Below, piece by piece: positions 27,869 through 36,548 of a stretch of 64,000 bases of DNA (within the stretch, counting starts at the first letter, position 1; each line of letters begins with the position of its first letter). The notes under the pieces are model-generated. The model was not told the origin of the DNA, searched no databases, and was given only the letters and a program-made list of their open reading frames with translations. The stretch is from assembly GCA_947498125.1 (NCBI GenBank), contig CANMJH010000002.1, forward strand, positions 496,001-560,000, in the 5' to 3' direction. The position numbers were made by a program, and so were the translations under genes. The DNA is from an uncultured Nioella sp. (GTDB taxonomy: Bacteria > Pseudomonadota > Alphaproteobacteria > Rhodobacterales > Rhodobacteraceae).

Positions 27869-28122
27869 GATCGGGGTCTCTCTACGCGCGAATTTTCATT
27901 AGGCCAGCGGTTGTAAGCGATAGGACGCGAAGAAAGAGAGAATTGCAAAGTCCTCGATGCCGCATCACTGGGTGGGGGCATTCAGACACGGCACCGAGGG
28001 AAGCCTTTGCAGCTACCCCTACGGTATTGCGAAGGTTTTCGGCGTGAGTTGGGGGCAAATATGGCAAGATTTGGACTGGTTTGTAGAAAACCACTAAAGT
28101 CGTCGCCTTTTGCCTCTATTGT
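27869..28122. other. Intergenic region with no supportable gene
   Basis: These 254 bases separate the rhodanese gene from the HATPase gene. They include a G-rich run (GGGTGGGGGCATTC near 27970) and a short GCCGTG/CACGGC complementarity. I could not match them to 6S, SRP, tmRNA or RNase P RNA by eye, and the short open frames lack coding features. A small RNA remains possible but unproven. Confidence 0.3.
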
Positions 28123-28581
28123 TTACGATGCCAGATCAATGCGGAACGAGGTACGGTTTTCACCGTCCTTGCGTTCATACTCCAAATCGTATGCCAAGGA
28201 ATGAATCAAGCTCCAGCCAAAGCCACCTTCCGGCAAATCTTCAACGGCGATATTTGCCAAGTTGAACTCTTTCTCACGAGGAAGCTGCAGGCCAGGCATC
28301 GCCTGTCCTTGATCACGTAATCTGCATCGCACTGACGGACCTTCAAGGTTCACTTCAACGGCAATTTCTCCGGTCGAATGATCAGAATATGCATGTTCGA
28401 CGATGTTGTTCATGACCTCAGCCAGAACCAATTCCAGTGGTACCAGCAATTCTGCTGGTGTACCTTGAACGGCAAGGTCTCTGCACAATTTAACAAGCGC
28501 ATCGCTTACGGCATTCGGGTTGGCAACGACGCCAATTTCATGGCTACCGGGTTGGCGGTTTTCGATGTTTGGGGTGCTCAT
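28123..28581 (-). CDS. ATP-binding anti-sigma-factor-type kinase (RsbW/SpoIIAB-like HATPase)
   Basis: The 152-residue protein has the GHKL ATPase elements of serine-kinase anti-sigma factors: N-box LAEVMNNIVEHAYSD, G1-like RLRDQGQAMPG, and G2-like GGFGWSLIHSLAYDLEY. Such kinases hold a partner protein and phosphorylate a STAS antagonist on serine to switch the release. Its ATG at 28581 overlaps the STAS stop by 4 bases, so the pair is translated together. No sigma factor or PP2C phosphatase lies nearby, so the true partner is elsewhere or is not a sigma factor. Confidence 0.9.
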   Translation of the reverse strand: MSTPNIENRQPGSHEIGVVANPNAVSDALVKLCRDLAVQGTPAELLVPLELVLAEVMNNIVEHAYSDHSTGEIAVEVNLEGPSVRCRLRDQGQAMPGLQLPREKEFNLANIAVEDLPEGGFGWSLIHSLAYDLEYERKDGENRTSFRIDLAS

Positions 28582-28928
28582 GCCGCTGGGGCCACCCCAT
28601 GAGAGGCCAATGCCTCTTCTACTGATGAATGTATTGGAAAAACCGTATTCATACGTGTGAGTTTCATGACCTTATCGACAGCAGGTGACAGGCTGGCCAA
28701 TTCCAGTTGGCGCCCTTCCCCCAATATTTTGCGGGCTGCTACAACTGCACCCAAGCCTGAGCTGTCTAAAAAGGCAACTTGGTTAAGATCCAAAATGGCA
28801 TTCCCACTGCCATCACGGATTAAATCCCGAAATTTGTCTTTGAATTGGATCGCCGCCGCGGCATCGATCCGTTCCGAATTCACCTTCAGCAATGTGATCG
28901 TGCCGATGGTTTCACTGGAAATGTCCAT
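28578..28928 (-). CDS. STAS-domain anti-sigma-factor antagonist
   Basis: The 116-residue protein has a single STAS domain (AILDLNQVAFLDSSGLGAVVAARK) in which Ser57 aligns with the phosphorylated Ser58 of B. subtilis SpoIIAA. The N-terminus MDISSETIGTITLLKVNSERID matches the anti-anti-sigma family. Phosphorylation by the HATPase encoded downstream would turn it off, and a phosphatase not encoded here would turn it on. It heads a two-gene operon with the HATPase gene and is divergent from the thiolase gene with 88 bases between starts. Confidence 0.9.
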   Translation of the reverse strand: MDISSETIGTITLLKVNSERIDAAAAIQFKDKFRDLIRDGSGNAILDLNQVAFLDSSGLGAVVAARKILGEGRQLELASLSPAVDKVMKLTRMNTVFPIHSSVEEALASHGVAPAA

Positions 28929-29016
28929 ATTCGCTTCCTTTTGAACGTCGCGTCCACACTAGACGCCAAACCTTTCCAAACGGTATTCAAACGAAACGCA
29001 GGAAAGGGAGATTTTT

Positions 29017-30228
29017 ATGGATAATGTCGTCATTTGCGGCGCGTCCAGAACGCCAATGGGAGGCTTTCAGGGCTGTTTTTCCGATCTTACCGCTTCGGAT
29101 CTTGGGGGTGTCGCCATTGAGGGTGCACTTCAACAAGCAGGCGTTGATCCAGACAGGATAGACGAGCTTTTGATGGGCTGTGTCTTGCCTGCGGGCCAAG
29201 GACAGGCCCCCGCACGGCAAGCTGGCTTCAAGGCAAAACTGGGAAAAGAGGTGCCCGCCACAACGCTTAACAAAATGTGCGGATCAGGGATGAAGGCGGC
29301 GATGATTGCCTATGACCAGCTGGCGCTCGGTGCCTCTGGGGTTGTGATCGCTGGCGGGATGGAAAGCATGACAAACGCCCCATACCTCATCCCCAATATG
29401 CGAAAAGGCGCCCGGATCGGGCATGGGAAAACCGTCGATCATATGTTTCTGGATGGTTTGGAAGATGCATATGCCGAGGGCCGCCTGATGGGGACGTTCG
29501 CCGAGGATTGCGCCGAAAAATTTGGGTTCACGCGCGAGGCACAAGATGAATACGCCCTCAGATCGCTTTCGCGGGCGCTGGAGGCGCAAAGGTCGGGGGC
29601 GTTTTCAGGCGAGGTTACGCCTGTCTCATTGGCCAAGCGTTATGGTGAGGTGACCGTGTTTGCCGGTGTCCATAATGGGAAAACCGTTGTGGCAGAAGAT
29701 GAACAACCCGCAAACGCGCGCCCGGAAAAGATCCCACATTTGCGGGCCGTCTTTCGAAAAAACGGAACGGTGACCCCTGCAAATGCCTCTTCGATCTCGG
29801 ATGGGGCCGCGGCGCTGGTGCTGGCGAATGAAGGGGTTGCGGACAGGCTGGGAGTGCCAAAGCGTGCGCGCATCGTTGGGCACGCAAGTCACGCGCAGGA
29901 ACCGGGCTGGTTTACCACGGCCCCTGTGCCGGCCGCCGAAAAGCTTTTGGCGCGTCTTGGCTGGCGGACCGAGGACGTCGACCTTTGGGAAGTAAACGAG
30001 GCTTTCGCTGTGGTCCCTATGGCCTTTATGGAAAAAATGCAGCTTAGCCCCGAGAATGTGAATATCCACGGCGGGGCCTGCGCACTTGGCCATCCGATTG
30101 GCGCGTCCGGTGCGCGGATCATCGTGTCTTTGCTGAATGCGCTTGAATTGCGCGGACAAAAACGAGGGGTTGCAGCGATCTGCATTGGTGGCGGTGAGGG
30201 AACAGCCATCGCGATCGAACGGATTTGA
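29017..30228 (+). CDS. Acetyl-CoA acetyltransferase (thiolase)
   Basis: The 403-residue protein is a complete thiolase: VVICGASRTPMGGFQG at the N-terminus, nucleophile Cys in LNKMCGSGMKAAM, the WEVNEAFAVVPM segment, catalytic His in GGACALGHPIGASGARI and second Cys in AAICIGGGEG. The NKMCGSG context fits degradative or biosynthetic acetoacetyl-CoA thiolases. The last motif reads GGGEG where many members have GGGMG. There is no hydroxyacyl-CoA dehydrogenase next to it, so the pathway is unassigned. Confidence 0.93.
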   Translation: MDNVVICGASRTPMGGFQGCFSDLTASDLGGVAIEGALQQAGVDPDRIDELLMGCVLPAGQGQAPARQAGFKAKLGKEVPATTLNKMCGSGMKAAMIAYDQLALGASGVVIAGGMESMTNAPYLIPNMRKGARIGHGKTVDHMFLDGLEDAYAEGRLMGTFAEDCAEKFGFTREAQDEYALRSLSRALEAQRSGAFSGEVTPVSLAKRYGEVTVFAGVHNGKTVVAEDEQPANARPEKIPHLRAVFRKNGTVTPANASSISDGAAALVLANEGVADRLGVPKRARIVGHASHAQEPGWFTTAPVPAAEKLLARLGWRTEDVDLWEVNEAFAVVPMAFMEKMQLSPENVNIHGGACALGHPIGASGARIIVSLLNALELRGQKRGVAAICIGGGEGTAIAIERI

Positions 30229-30318
30229 CCTTGAAGACACCGCGCAGGGCTTGCCCTTGCGCGCGGGCCGGCGCAGTTTTGCGGCAGCGACCCTCAATCA
30301 ATGTAGAAACGGCCCGTC

Positions 30319-30762
30319 ATGTATGAAGATTTGTCAAAAACCATTGCGGTCTTGACCGAAGGTGAGACGGATGAAGTCGCCCTGATGGCCACTCTGGCCT
30401 GTGAGGTTTTTCACGCCGATGATCGGTTTGACTGGGTTGGGTTTTACCGGGTGACTGAGCCGGACCTATTGAAAATTGGTCCCTATCAGGGCGGACATGG
30501 ATGTCTGCAAATCCCCTTCTCACGCGGGGTGTGCGGCGCCGCGGCGCGCACGGGTGAGGTGCAGTTGGTTGACGATGTCGACGCCTTCCCGGGCCATATC
30601 GCCTGCGCAAGCTCAACAAGGTCCGAGCTGGTGCTGCCGGTCTGGAACAAGGCGGGTCAGCTGATTGCGGTGTTTGACATCGACAGCGACCAGCCGAATG
30701 CCTTCACAGACCAAGATGCCGAAGGTCTGGAGGCGATTTTGAATGGTGTGTTCAGCAGTTAA
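30319..30762 (+). CDS. msrC: Free methionine-(R)-sulfoxide reductase (GAF type)
   Basis: The 147-residue GAF-domain enzyme carries Cys at residues 62, 72 and 96 (GCLQIPFSRGVCG, HIACASSTRSE). Their spacing (10 and 24) is the same as Cys84/Cys94/Cys118 of E. coli fRMsr, so the catalytic set is complete. It reduces free Met-R-sulfoxide with thioredoxin. It lies 90 bases after the thiolase gene and could be expressed with it or from its own promoter. A GAF-only sensor role is unlikely because all three cysteines are conserved. Confidence 0.93.
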   Translation: MYEDLSKTIAVLTEGETDEVALMATLACEVFHADDRFDWVGFYRVTEPDLLKIGPYQGGHGCLQIPFSRGVCGAAARTGEVQLVDDVDAFPGHIACASSTRSELVLPVWNKAGQLIAVFDIDSDQPNAFTDQDAEGLEAILNGVFSS

Positions 30763-30965
30763 GCCAAGTGTGCGACGCCAAGTGACATTTTCTTTCGCGT
30801 GAGGTTTTTGACCCACGTTGCTCACGATGCAGGTGCAGCTCATGTCAACTATGAGCCCTTTTTTGCTGGATTGCTGCTCCTCTGCGAATGTCTGGTTTCC
30901 GACTTCGCGGATGACACCTATGCCTCCCTTGACTACGCTTCGCTCACGTAGTGAGGAGAAATGCG

Positions 30966-31931
30966 ATGGGCACTTTGATTGTTACCGAAGCCGAATTAAG
31001 AAGGTGCCTTCCGATAGACATAGGGGCACTCGAAGCAACAGAACGGTCCTTTTCGTGGATTTCGGAAAGGCGTGTTTCGATGCCTCCGGTTATGCACATC
31101 GACATTGATGAAGATAGTGCCGTCGACACGAAGGGTGCGTATGTTGATGGCCTTGAGCATCTTGCGGTTAAAATCGCCACCGGCTTCTTTCGGAATCCGC
31201 AGATCGGGCTGCCTAGTTGCAGCAGTATTATTGCTTTGATGAACGCAAAGACTGGTGCCTTTGATTGTATTTTCTTAGACAACGGGTACTTGATGAACCT
31301 GCGCACCGGACTTGCCGGTGCGGTGGCTGCCAAACACCTAGCACCCAAGAAAGTCACAACCGTCGGTGTGGTCGGCACCGGCGTACAGGCTCGATATCAG
31401 ATCGAAAGCCTTGCCTTGGTGCGTGAGTTTGACCGCTTGGTGGTTTTTGGGCGCAGTGCGGCGTCTGTTTCGAACTACTGCGCTGAAATGTCGAATAAGC
31501 TTGGCGTGCTGGTGGAACCTTGCCAGTTTCTCGCCGAGTTGGTGACCGCTGCGCAGATTGTCGTCACGACGACGCCTGCGACAGAGGCGATCATCATGGC
31601 CGAGTGGCTCCACTCCGATGTGCACATCACTGCTATGGGGTCTGATCTGCCCGGCAAACATGAACTACATCCGAAGGTACTTGAGCGAGCGGACGTTTTG
31701 GCCTGTGATGTGTTTGATCAGTGCGTGATCGGCGGTGAGTTCCAGAACTTGAGCGACGCCAGCCGGAAGATCTTAGAACTTGGTGAGATCATTTCAGGAA
31801 CGGCAAAATTTTCGCGACCAACCGGTGCCGTGACGATCTGCGATTTGACGGGAACCGGCGCACAGGACACTGCCATCGCTGTAGAGGCATTTGACCGTAT
31901 AAAGGCCGCCAAGTTGGGCACTTCGTTCTGA
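30966..31931 (+). CDS. Ornithine cyclodeaminase/mu-crystallin family protein
   Basis: From ATG 30966, with GAGGAGAA 5 bases upstream, the product has 321 residues. The family core is present: LAVKIATGFFRNPQIGLP, DNGYLMNLRTGLAGAVAAKHLA, and the NAD-binding VGVVGTGVQARYQIESL. The family includes ornithine cyclodeaminase, alanine dehydrogenase and ketimine reductases, and EutC-type proteins of ectoine use. The sequence alone does not choose between them. It stands alone, 200 bases after msrC. An upstream GTG (30951) is rejected because it lies on the ribosome-binding site. Confidence 0.87.
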   Translation: MGTLIVTEAELRRCLPIDIGALEATERSFSWISERRVSMPPVMHIDIDEDSAVDTKGAYVDGLEHLAVKIATGFFRNPQIGLPSCSSIIALMNAKTGAFDCIFLDNGYLMNLRTGLAGAVAAKHLAPKKVTTVGVVGTGVQARYQIESLALVREFDRLVVFGRSAASVSNYCAEMSNKLGVLVEPCQFLAELVTAAQIVVTTTPATEAIIMAEWLHSDVHITAMGSDLPGKHELHPKVLERADVLACDVFDQCVIGGEFQNLSDASRKILELGEIISGTAKFSRPTGAVTICDLTGTGAQDTAIAVEAFDRIKAAKLGTSF

Positions 31932-32097
31932 AATCTATTAAAAGTGGACATCCGCATCTATGCGCAGAGCGGCAGATTGATCCCGCACAGCGGCTCTTGA
32001 GCCAAACATGCATGTAGGTTGTGTGCCAACTCGGCGCAACCCTATACCGACGGCTTCCAGCGTGTGGCTTCAAAGCCATGCGATTTGCAGCCTATCT

Positions 32098-33267
32098 CTA
32101 TCGACGAGGCAGCGGCACAACGGTATCCACCGGTGCATCGGGGGCCAATTCTTCAAAGTCGAAATTATCCAGCCGTTCGGCCCGTTTCCCGGCCCGCGCT
32201 GTGGCCGTCAGGATGCCGGTGACATCGTCGCCAGCCTGCCGCAGATGCGTTTCAAGTTTGTCGGCGCGTTCGCCGATGATTTCCACATCCCGGTGCAGAT
32301 GTTTCAGCGCTTTGCGGATGGCCCCAGCCTGTTCGCGCATCCGGGCATCTTTGAGAACCGCTCGCATGGTGTTCAGCGTTGCCATGCAGGTTGTGGGCGA
32401 GACGATCCAGACCCGCATATCAAACCCATACCTGACAATCTCGGGCAGGCGCGCGTGCAGCTCGGCGTAAACCGCTTCTGACGGCAGGAACATCAGCGCG
32501 CCATCCGCGGTTTCGCCTTCGATAATGTAGCGGCTGGCGATGGCGTTGATATGGACCTTTACGGCGGCGCCAAGCTCTCGCATTGCGCGTTTGATAGCCT
32601 CTGGTCCGTTTGCGGCCATCAGGGCCTCATAGGCCTCAAGCGGGAACTTTGCGTCGATGACCAGCGGCCCAGGAGGATTGGGCAGGTGGATCAGGCAGTC
32701 GGCGCGTTTGCCATTCGAAAGCGTGGTTTGAAAACTATAGGCATCCGATGGCAAAGCTTTAGAGACGATGTCGTTCAACTGGATCTCGCCAAACATGCCG
32801 CGCCGCTGTTTATTGGATAGGATATCCTGCAGGCCCAGCACATCACCGGACAGTTTTTCGATATTGGCCTGTGCTTTGTCGATCTGCTCAAGGCGCTGCT
32901 GTAACTCTCCTAAAGATCGCGCTGTGCGGGTCGAGGTGCCGTGCAACGTCTCGCCCATCGATTTTTGGACTTCTTCAAGCCGCCGTTCCATCACTTCCAG
33001 CATTTGGGCCTGCGATTTCGATTGCAGTTCCGAGACCGAGGCCAGCCCCCCCGCCAATTGGTGCTGCCCATCTGACAAAGCCTGCACGCGTCCACCGAGC
33101 GAGCCCATGGCATGTGCAATTGGTTCGACCGCGCGCGCCGCGCGATTGGCCGCTGCACCGCTGCGCATGACCAGGATCAGCAGCAGCACAACGGCAAATG
33201 CAGCACCAAGCGCCAACAGAGTGAGTGGATCTGACAGAGAAATTTCTAATTCGCCGAGCTGGATCAT
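32098..33267 (-). CDS. rmuC: DNA recombination protein RmuC
   Basis: The 389-residue protein has an N-terminal membrane helix (LTLLALGAAFAVVLLLILVM), then a coiled coil (about residues 50-150: ELQSKSQAQMLEVMERRLEEV). The RmuC nuclease-like core follows, with RGMFGEIQLNDIV, PLVIDAKFPLEAYEAL and DGALMFLPSEAVYAEL. RmuC limits rearrangements at inverted repeats in E. coli. ATG 33267 overlaps the mutL stop (ATGA), so rmuC is translated after mutL, which joins a mismatch-repair protein and a recombination-limiting protein in one operon. About 166 bases without a gene lie before its stop-side neighbour. Confidence 0.93.
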   Translation of the reverse strand: MIQLGELEISLSDPLTLLALGAAFAVVLLLILVMRSGAAANRAARAVEPIAHAMGSLGGRVQALSDGQHQLAGGLASVSELQSKSQAQMLEVMERRLEEVQKSMGETLHGTSTRTARSLGELQQRLEQIDKAQANIEKLSGDVLGLQDILSNKQRRGMFGEIQLNDIVSKALPSDAYSFQTTLSNGKRADCLIHLPNPPGPLVIDAKFPLEAYEALMAANGPEAIKRAMRELGAAVKVHINAIASRYIIEGETADGALMFLPSEAVYAELHARLPEIVRYGFDMRVWIVSPTTCMATLNTMRAVLKDARMREQAGAIRKALKHLHRDVEIIGERADKLETHLRQAGDDVTGILTATARAGKRAERLDNFDFEELAPDAPVDTVVPLPRR

Positions 33268-35129
33268 GTGCGTCCAAACAGCCTTTCGATATCCGAGAGT
33301 TTCAGTTCCACATAGGTGGGCCGACCATGGTTGCATTGTCCGGAATGGGGTGTCGCTTCCATCTCGCGCAGCAGGGCGTTCATTTCTTCGGCTTGCATAC
33401 GCCGCCCTGACCGGATCGAGCCATGGCAGGCAACGCGGCTGAGGATCGCTTCGATCCGCGCCTGAAGGCTTTGGCTTTCGCCAAGGTCATCCAGTTCATC
33501 CAATATATCTCGCAGCATCGCTTCGGCGTTGACAGCGCCCAAGATGGCCGGGGTTGCACGCACGGCGATAGTGCCTGACCCAAAGGGCTCAAGCGTGAGC
33601 CCAAAGCGTTCTAATTCGCCGGATAGGTCCAGCAACCGCCCCGCGTCGTTTTCGCCAAATGTGATGATTTCCGGGATCAACAGCGTCTGCGCCGCTACAC
33701 CGTTTTCGGCCATCTGCGCTTTGAGTTTTTCGTAGACAAGCCGTTCATGCGCAGCGTGTTGATCAACGATCACCACCCCATCTTTTGTCTGCGCGATGAT
33801 ATAATTTTCATGCACCTGCGCGCGGGCAGCGCCAAGGGGGTTTTGGGCCTGTTCACTATCCGATGCAGCCTCTTCGACACGCGCAGAAGCTGATACAAAA
33901 CCCTCTGTCAAATCGGCCGCATGGCCTTCCGAGAACCCTTGCGGAGCTTGCCAATTGCGGACTGCGCCTAGGCTTGCCTGCGAGGGTCTATCCATTTGAT
34001 ATATTGGCGCTATCGGTGTTTCAGGACGCATCGCACCAAGGGTCGCGGCCCCTACAGTTGTCGAGGATCGATGCCCGGCCTCGGCCAATGCATTGCGAAT
34101 GGCCGATACGATCAATCCGCGCACGATGCCGGGTTCGCGGAACCGTACTTCGGCTTTTGCGGGGTGGACGTTCACATCGACCAGTTCAGGCGGGCAATCA
34201 ACAAACAGTGCTGCTGCCGGATGGCGGTCGCGGCTGAGGAAGTCGGCATAGGCGCCGCGCAGTGCGCCCATCAGGAGTTTATCGCGTACCGGGCGGCCGT
34301 TTACGAAAAGGTATTGCGCCGTAGACGATCCGCGCGAATAGGTGGGGAGGGCGGCGTAGCCGAGCAGGCGGATATCTTCTCTTGTGGCGTCAATTCGCAG
34401 CGCGTTTTCGATGAAATCGCGCCCGATTACTTGGCCCAAACGACCCGCCATTGCGTCAAAGAGGTCTCCGGTTTCCGCCAAGGCCCGAAAGGTCACGCGC
34501 GATGATCCGTCGGTTAAATCCCTTAAAGTAAAGGATATTGCCGGTTCGGCCATGGCGAGGCGTTTGACGACGTCGGTGATGGCCTGCATTTCCGATCGGT
34601 CGGTGCGCAGGAATTTAAGGCGTGCAGGGGTGGCGTGAAAAAGATCGCGTAATTCGACCACGGTACCTTGGCCAAGCGCGGCCGGGCGGATCACCGAATG
34701 GCGCCCGCCTGTCACAGTGATGGTGTGGGCATCCTGCCCCGCGCATCTACTGGTGATCATAAGTTTTCCAACAGATCCGAGTGAGGGCAAAGCCTCACCC
34801 CGAAAGCCGAAGGAATGGATGTTCAGAAGGTCTGATCCGTCGATTTTTGAGGTCGCATGGCGCGAGAGGGCAAGGGGTAGATCCTCTGGTCCCATGCCGC
34901 AGCCGTCATCCGTGACGCGGATCAGGTTTTTCCCGCCCGCCGCCACATCGATATCAATTTTGTAAGCGCCTGAATCAATAGCATTTTCGACCAGCTCTTT
35001 GACGGCAGAGGCGGGGCGTTCCACCACTTCACCCGCCGCAATGCGGTTGATGGCTGTTTCATCCAGTTGCCGGATCACGGGCCGGGCGTCACCGATATCG
35101 GGGCTTATATTGGGGTCTGCTTGCGCCAT
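33264..35129 (-). CDS. mutL: DNA mismatch repair protein MutL
   Basis: The 621-residue protein starts at ATG 35129 (MAQADPNISP). The GHKL ATPase part has IAAGEVVERPASAVKELVEN, DDGCGM and HSFGFRGEALPSLGSVG. The C-terminal half contains the endonuclease motif DQHAAHERLVYE, followed by ACHGSIRSG and GQCNHGRPT. This is therefore an endonuclease-active MutL that works without MutH, as usual outside gammaproteobacteria. Translation from in-frame codons up to 35279 is rejected because the conserved domain begins after 35129. It heads mutL-rmuC. Confidence 0.95.
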   Translation of the reverse strand: MAQADPNISPDIGDARPVIRQLDETAINRIAAGEVVERPASAVKELVENAIDSGAYKIDIDVAAGGKNLIRVTDDGCGMGPEDLPLALSRHATSKIDGSDLLNIHSFGFRGEALPSLGSVGKLMITSRCAGQDAHTITVTGGRHSVIRPAALGQGTVVELRDLFHATPARLKFLRTDRSEMQAITDVVKRLAMAEPAISFTLRDLTDGSSRVTFRALAETGDLFDAMAGRLGQVIGRDFIENALRIDATREDIRLLGYAALPTYSRGSSTAQYLFVNGRPVRDKLLMGALRGAYADFLSRDRHPAAALFVDCPPELVDVNVHPAKAEVRFREPGIVRGLIVSAIRNALAEAGHRSSTTVGAATLGAMRPETPIAPIYQMDRPSQASLGAVRNWQAPQGFSEGHAADLTEGFVSASARVEEAASDSEQAQNPLGAARAQVHENYIIAQTKDGVVIVDQHAAHERLVYEKLKAQMAENGVAAQTLLIPEIITFGENDAGRLLDLSGELERFGLTLEPFGSGTIAVRATPAILGAVNAEAMLRDILDELDDLGESQSLQARIEAILSRVACHGSIRSGRRMQAEEMNALLREMEATPHSGQCNHGRPTYVELKLSDIERLFGRT

Positions 35130-35170
35130 ACCACAAGAGATAGCATGGTGAAGAACGATTCGGAAACATC

Positions 35171-35201
35171 GCAATAGGCTGGTTCGAAAGTAGCCTATTG
35201 C
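35171..35201. repeat. Perfect 10-base inverted repeat upstream of mutL
   Basis: GCAATAGGCT (35171-35180) and AGCCTATTGC (35192-35201) are exact inverted copies around an 11-base loop. They sit 42 bases upstream of the mutL start. A second, weaker pair, GACCAG/CTGGTC (35218-35241), follows. It could be a protein-binding site or a hairpin in the mutL leader. The rest of the 35130-35370 gap shows no gene. Confidence 0.6.
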
Positions 35202-35370
35202 CTGCTTAAGCTGGCTGGACCAGTTTAGCGCGGCTCTGGTCAATAGCTTGGTCGCAGATCTATTGTTGGAAAGATGCAAAAAACTTCGGCTTATCCGATT
35301 TTATCCAGCTCGGGACGTTTTTCAATCCGTCTCCAGTGCCCCTACGAGGTTGTAACCGCGACAATTCACT

Positions 35371-36402
35371 TCAAGACGCACTGTGTTCCGCAACCAAACG
35401 CAACACATTCAACATAAAGCCGATGGGGCGCTGCGGCGCGTCAGTTTGGTTGAACGTGCCAAGGATGTAGACATCTGGATCTGGTGCATAGAAAGCAAAG
35501 GATCCGCTTGCCCCGGAATGCCCGATCAATTCTGGCGTTGCGCGAAACAGGGTCATCCAGCGCGGCAGTTTGATCCGCATTAGGCCGTGCCCATATTGAA
35601 GCGGAAAAAACAGGCGGTTCCAATCGCGCATCTGTGCTGCGGTCTCTGGTCTGAAGAGTTGATTTTGATAAAAAGCGCGCAAGAAGATCAGCATCTCATC
35701 CAACGTTGAGACGATGCCACCATCCGGGCCCATACTTGCCAAAATCTGAGGAATATTAAGGGCTTGGTCCCTGTGGTAGATTGGTAAACCGACGTTATCG
35801 TCGTTCAGAACTGCCGTTTCTTCCAACCCCAGAACTTGGCAGATTCGGCTTTGCACCGCGTGGTAATAGGTTTGACCGGTCACTGTTTCTATTACTGCGC
35901 CAAGAAGCTGGTAGTTGGTGTCAGAATAGTAAGATTTGCCGCTGTCTGGCGCGGCCTGCGGGGGCAGTACCTTCGTCATTCGCAAAACATCGGTCAGCTC
36001 ATAGCTTTGATCGATGTTTCGTTTCAAATCTGCAGCCAGATCGCTCTCGTAGTAATCGGCAAGGCCCGAAGTCTGGTGAAGAAGATGCCGGATGGTAAGG
36101 GTGGGGCCATAATCAACGCCTTTAACGACATGCAGGCCCGACAGGTCGGTGCCCGTCAGGATGCTTTGGACGCGCTGATCCAGTTCAATCAGGCGGGCGT
36201 CTGACAGTTGAAGGATCAGCGTTGCGGTGAACATCTTTGTAATGCTCGCAATAGCAAAGCGCGTATCGGCGGCGGCGGCCCCGGCGCTGCCCCGGAAATC
36301 AACGCGTCCGTCTCCAGACTGGACGCGCAAAATCAAAGAGTGCGTATGTGCCTTTGTGCATTCAACGTCGATGACGCGTTGTAGGGATTGGTTGAGCATC
36401 AT
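35371..36402 (-). CDS. Serine hydrolase, beta-lactamase/class C-type fold
   Basis: The 343-residue protein has the SxxK motif (SITK in FAIASITKMFTATL), a YxN-type tyrosine in YYSDTNYQLLG, and an HxG-type GHSGASGSFAF near the end. These are the three active-site motifs of class C beta-lactamase/penicillin-binding-fold enzymes. The family includes esterases and D-amino-acid peptidases, and resistance function is not implied. There is no signal peptide, so it is likely cytosolic, which argues against a cell-wall enzyme. It begins the accessory-looking stretch that runs to about 46 kb. Confidence 0.88.
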   Translation of the reverse strand: MMLNQSLQRVIDVECTKAHTHSLILRVQSGDGRVDFRGSAGAAAADTRFAIASITKMFTATLILQLSDARLIELDQRVQSILTGTDLSGLHVVKGVDYGPTLTIRHLLHQTSGLADYYESDLAADLKRNIDQSYELTDVLRMTKVLPPQAAPDSGKSYYSDTNYQLLGAVIETVTGQTYYHAVQSRICQVLGLEETAVLNDDNVGLPIYHRDQALNIPQILASMGPDGGIVSTLDEMLIFLRAFYQNQLFRPETAAQMRDWNRLFFPLQYGHGLMRIKLPRWMTLFRATPELIGHSGASGSFAFYAPDPDVYILGTFNQTDAPQRPIGFMLNVLRLVAEHSAS

Positions 36403-36548
36403 TTAGCAATCCTTTCGATCGTAAGTGGCGGCTCAGCGCGTTGAAATTGGCGTCTTTTGAAGCAAGAGTACGAAGTTCAGATCAATCGCAACAAACCATA
36501 CGAATGCGCCAAGCCCAAAGCCGAGAAATTACTGCGCCGCGCAGATTG

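Noticed and set aside
27882-28094. A 70-residue minus-strand frame in the gap upstream of the rhodanese gene
   Set aside because: No ribosome-binding site or motif was seen, so I treat the gap as non-coding. An RNA gene is possible but not supported.
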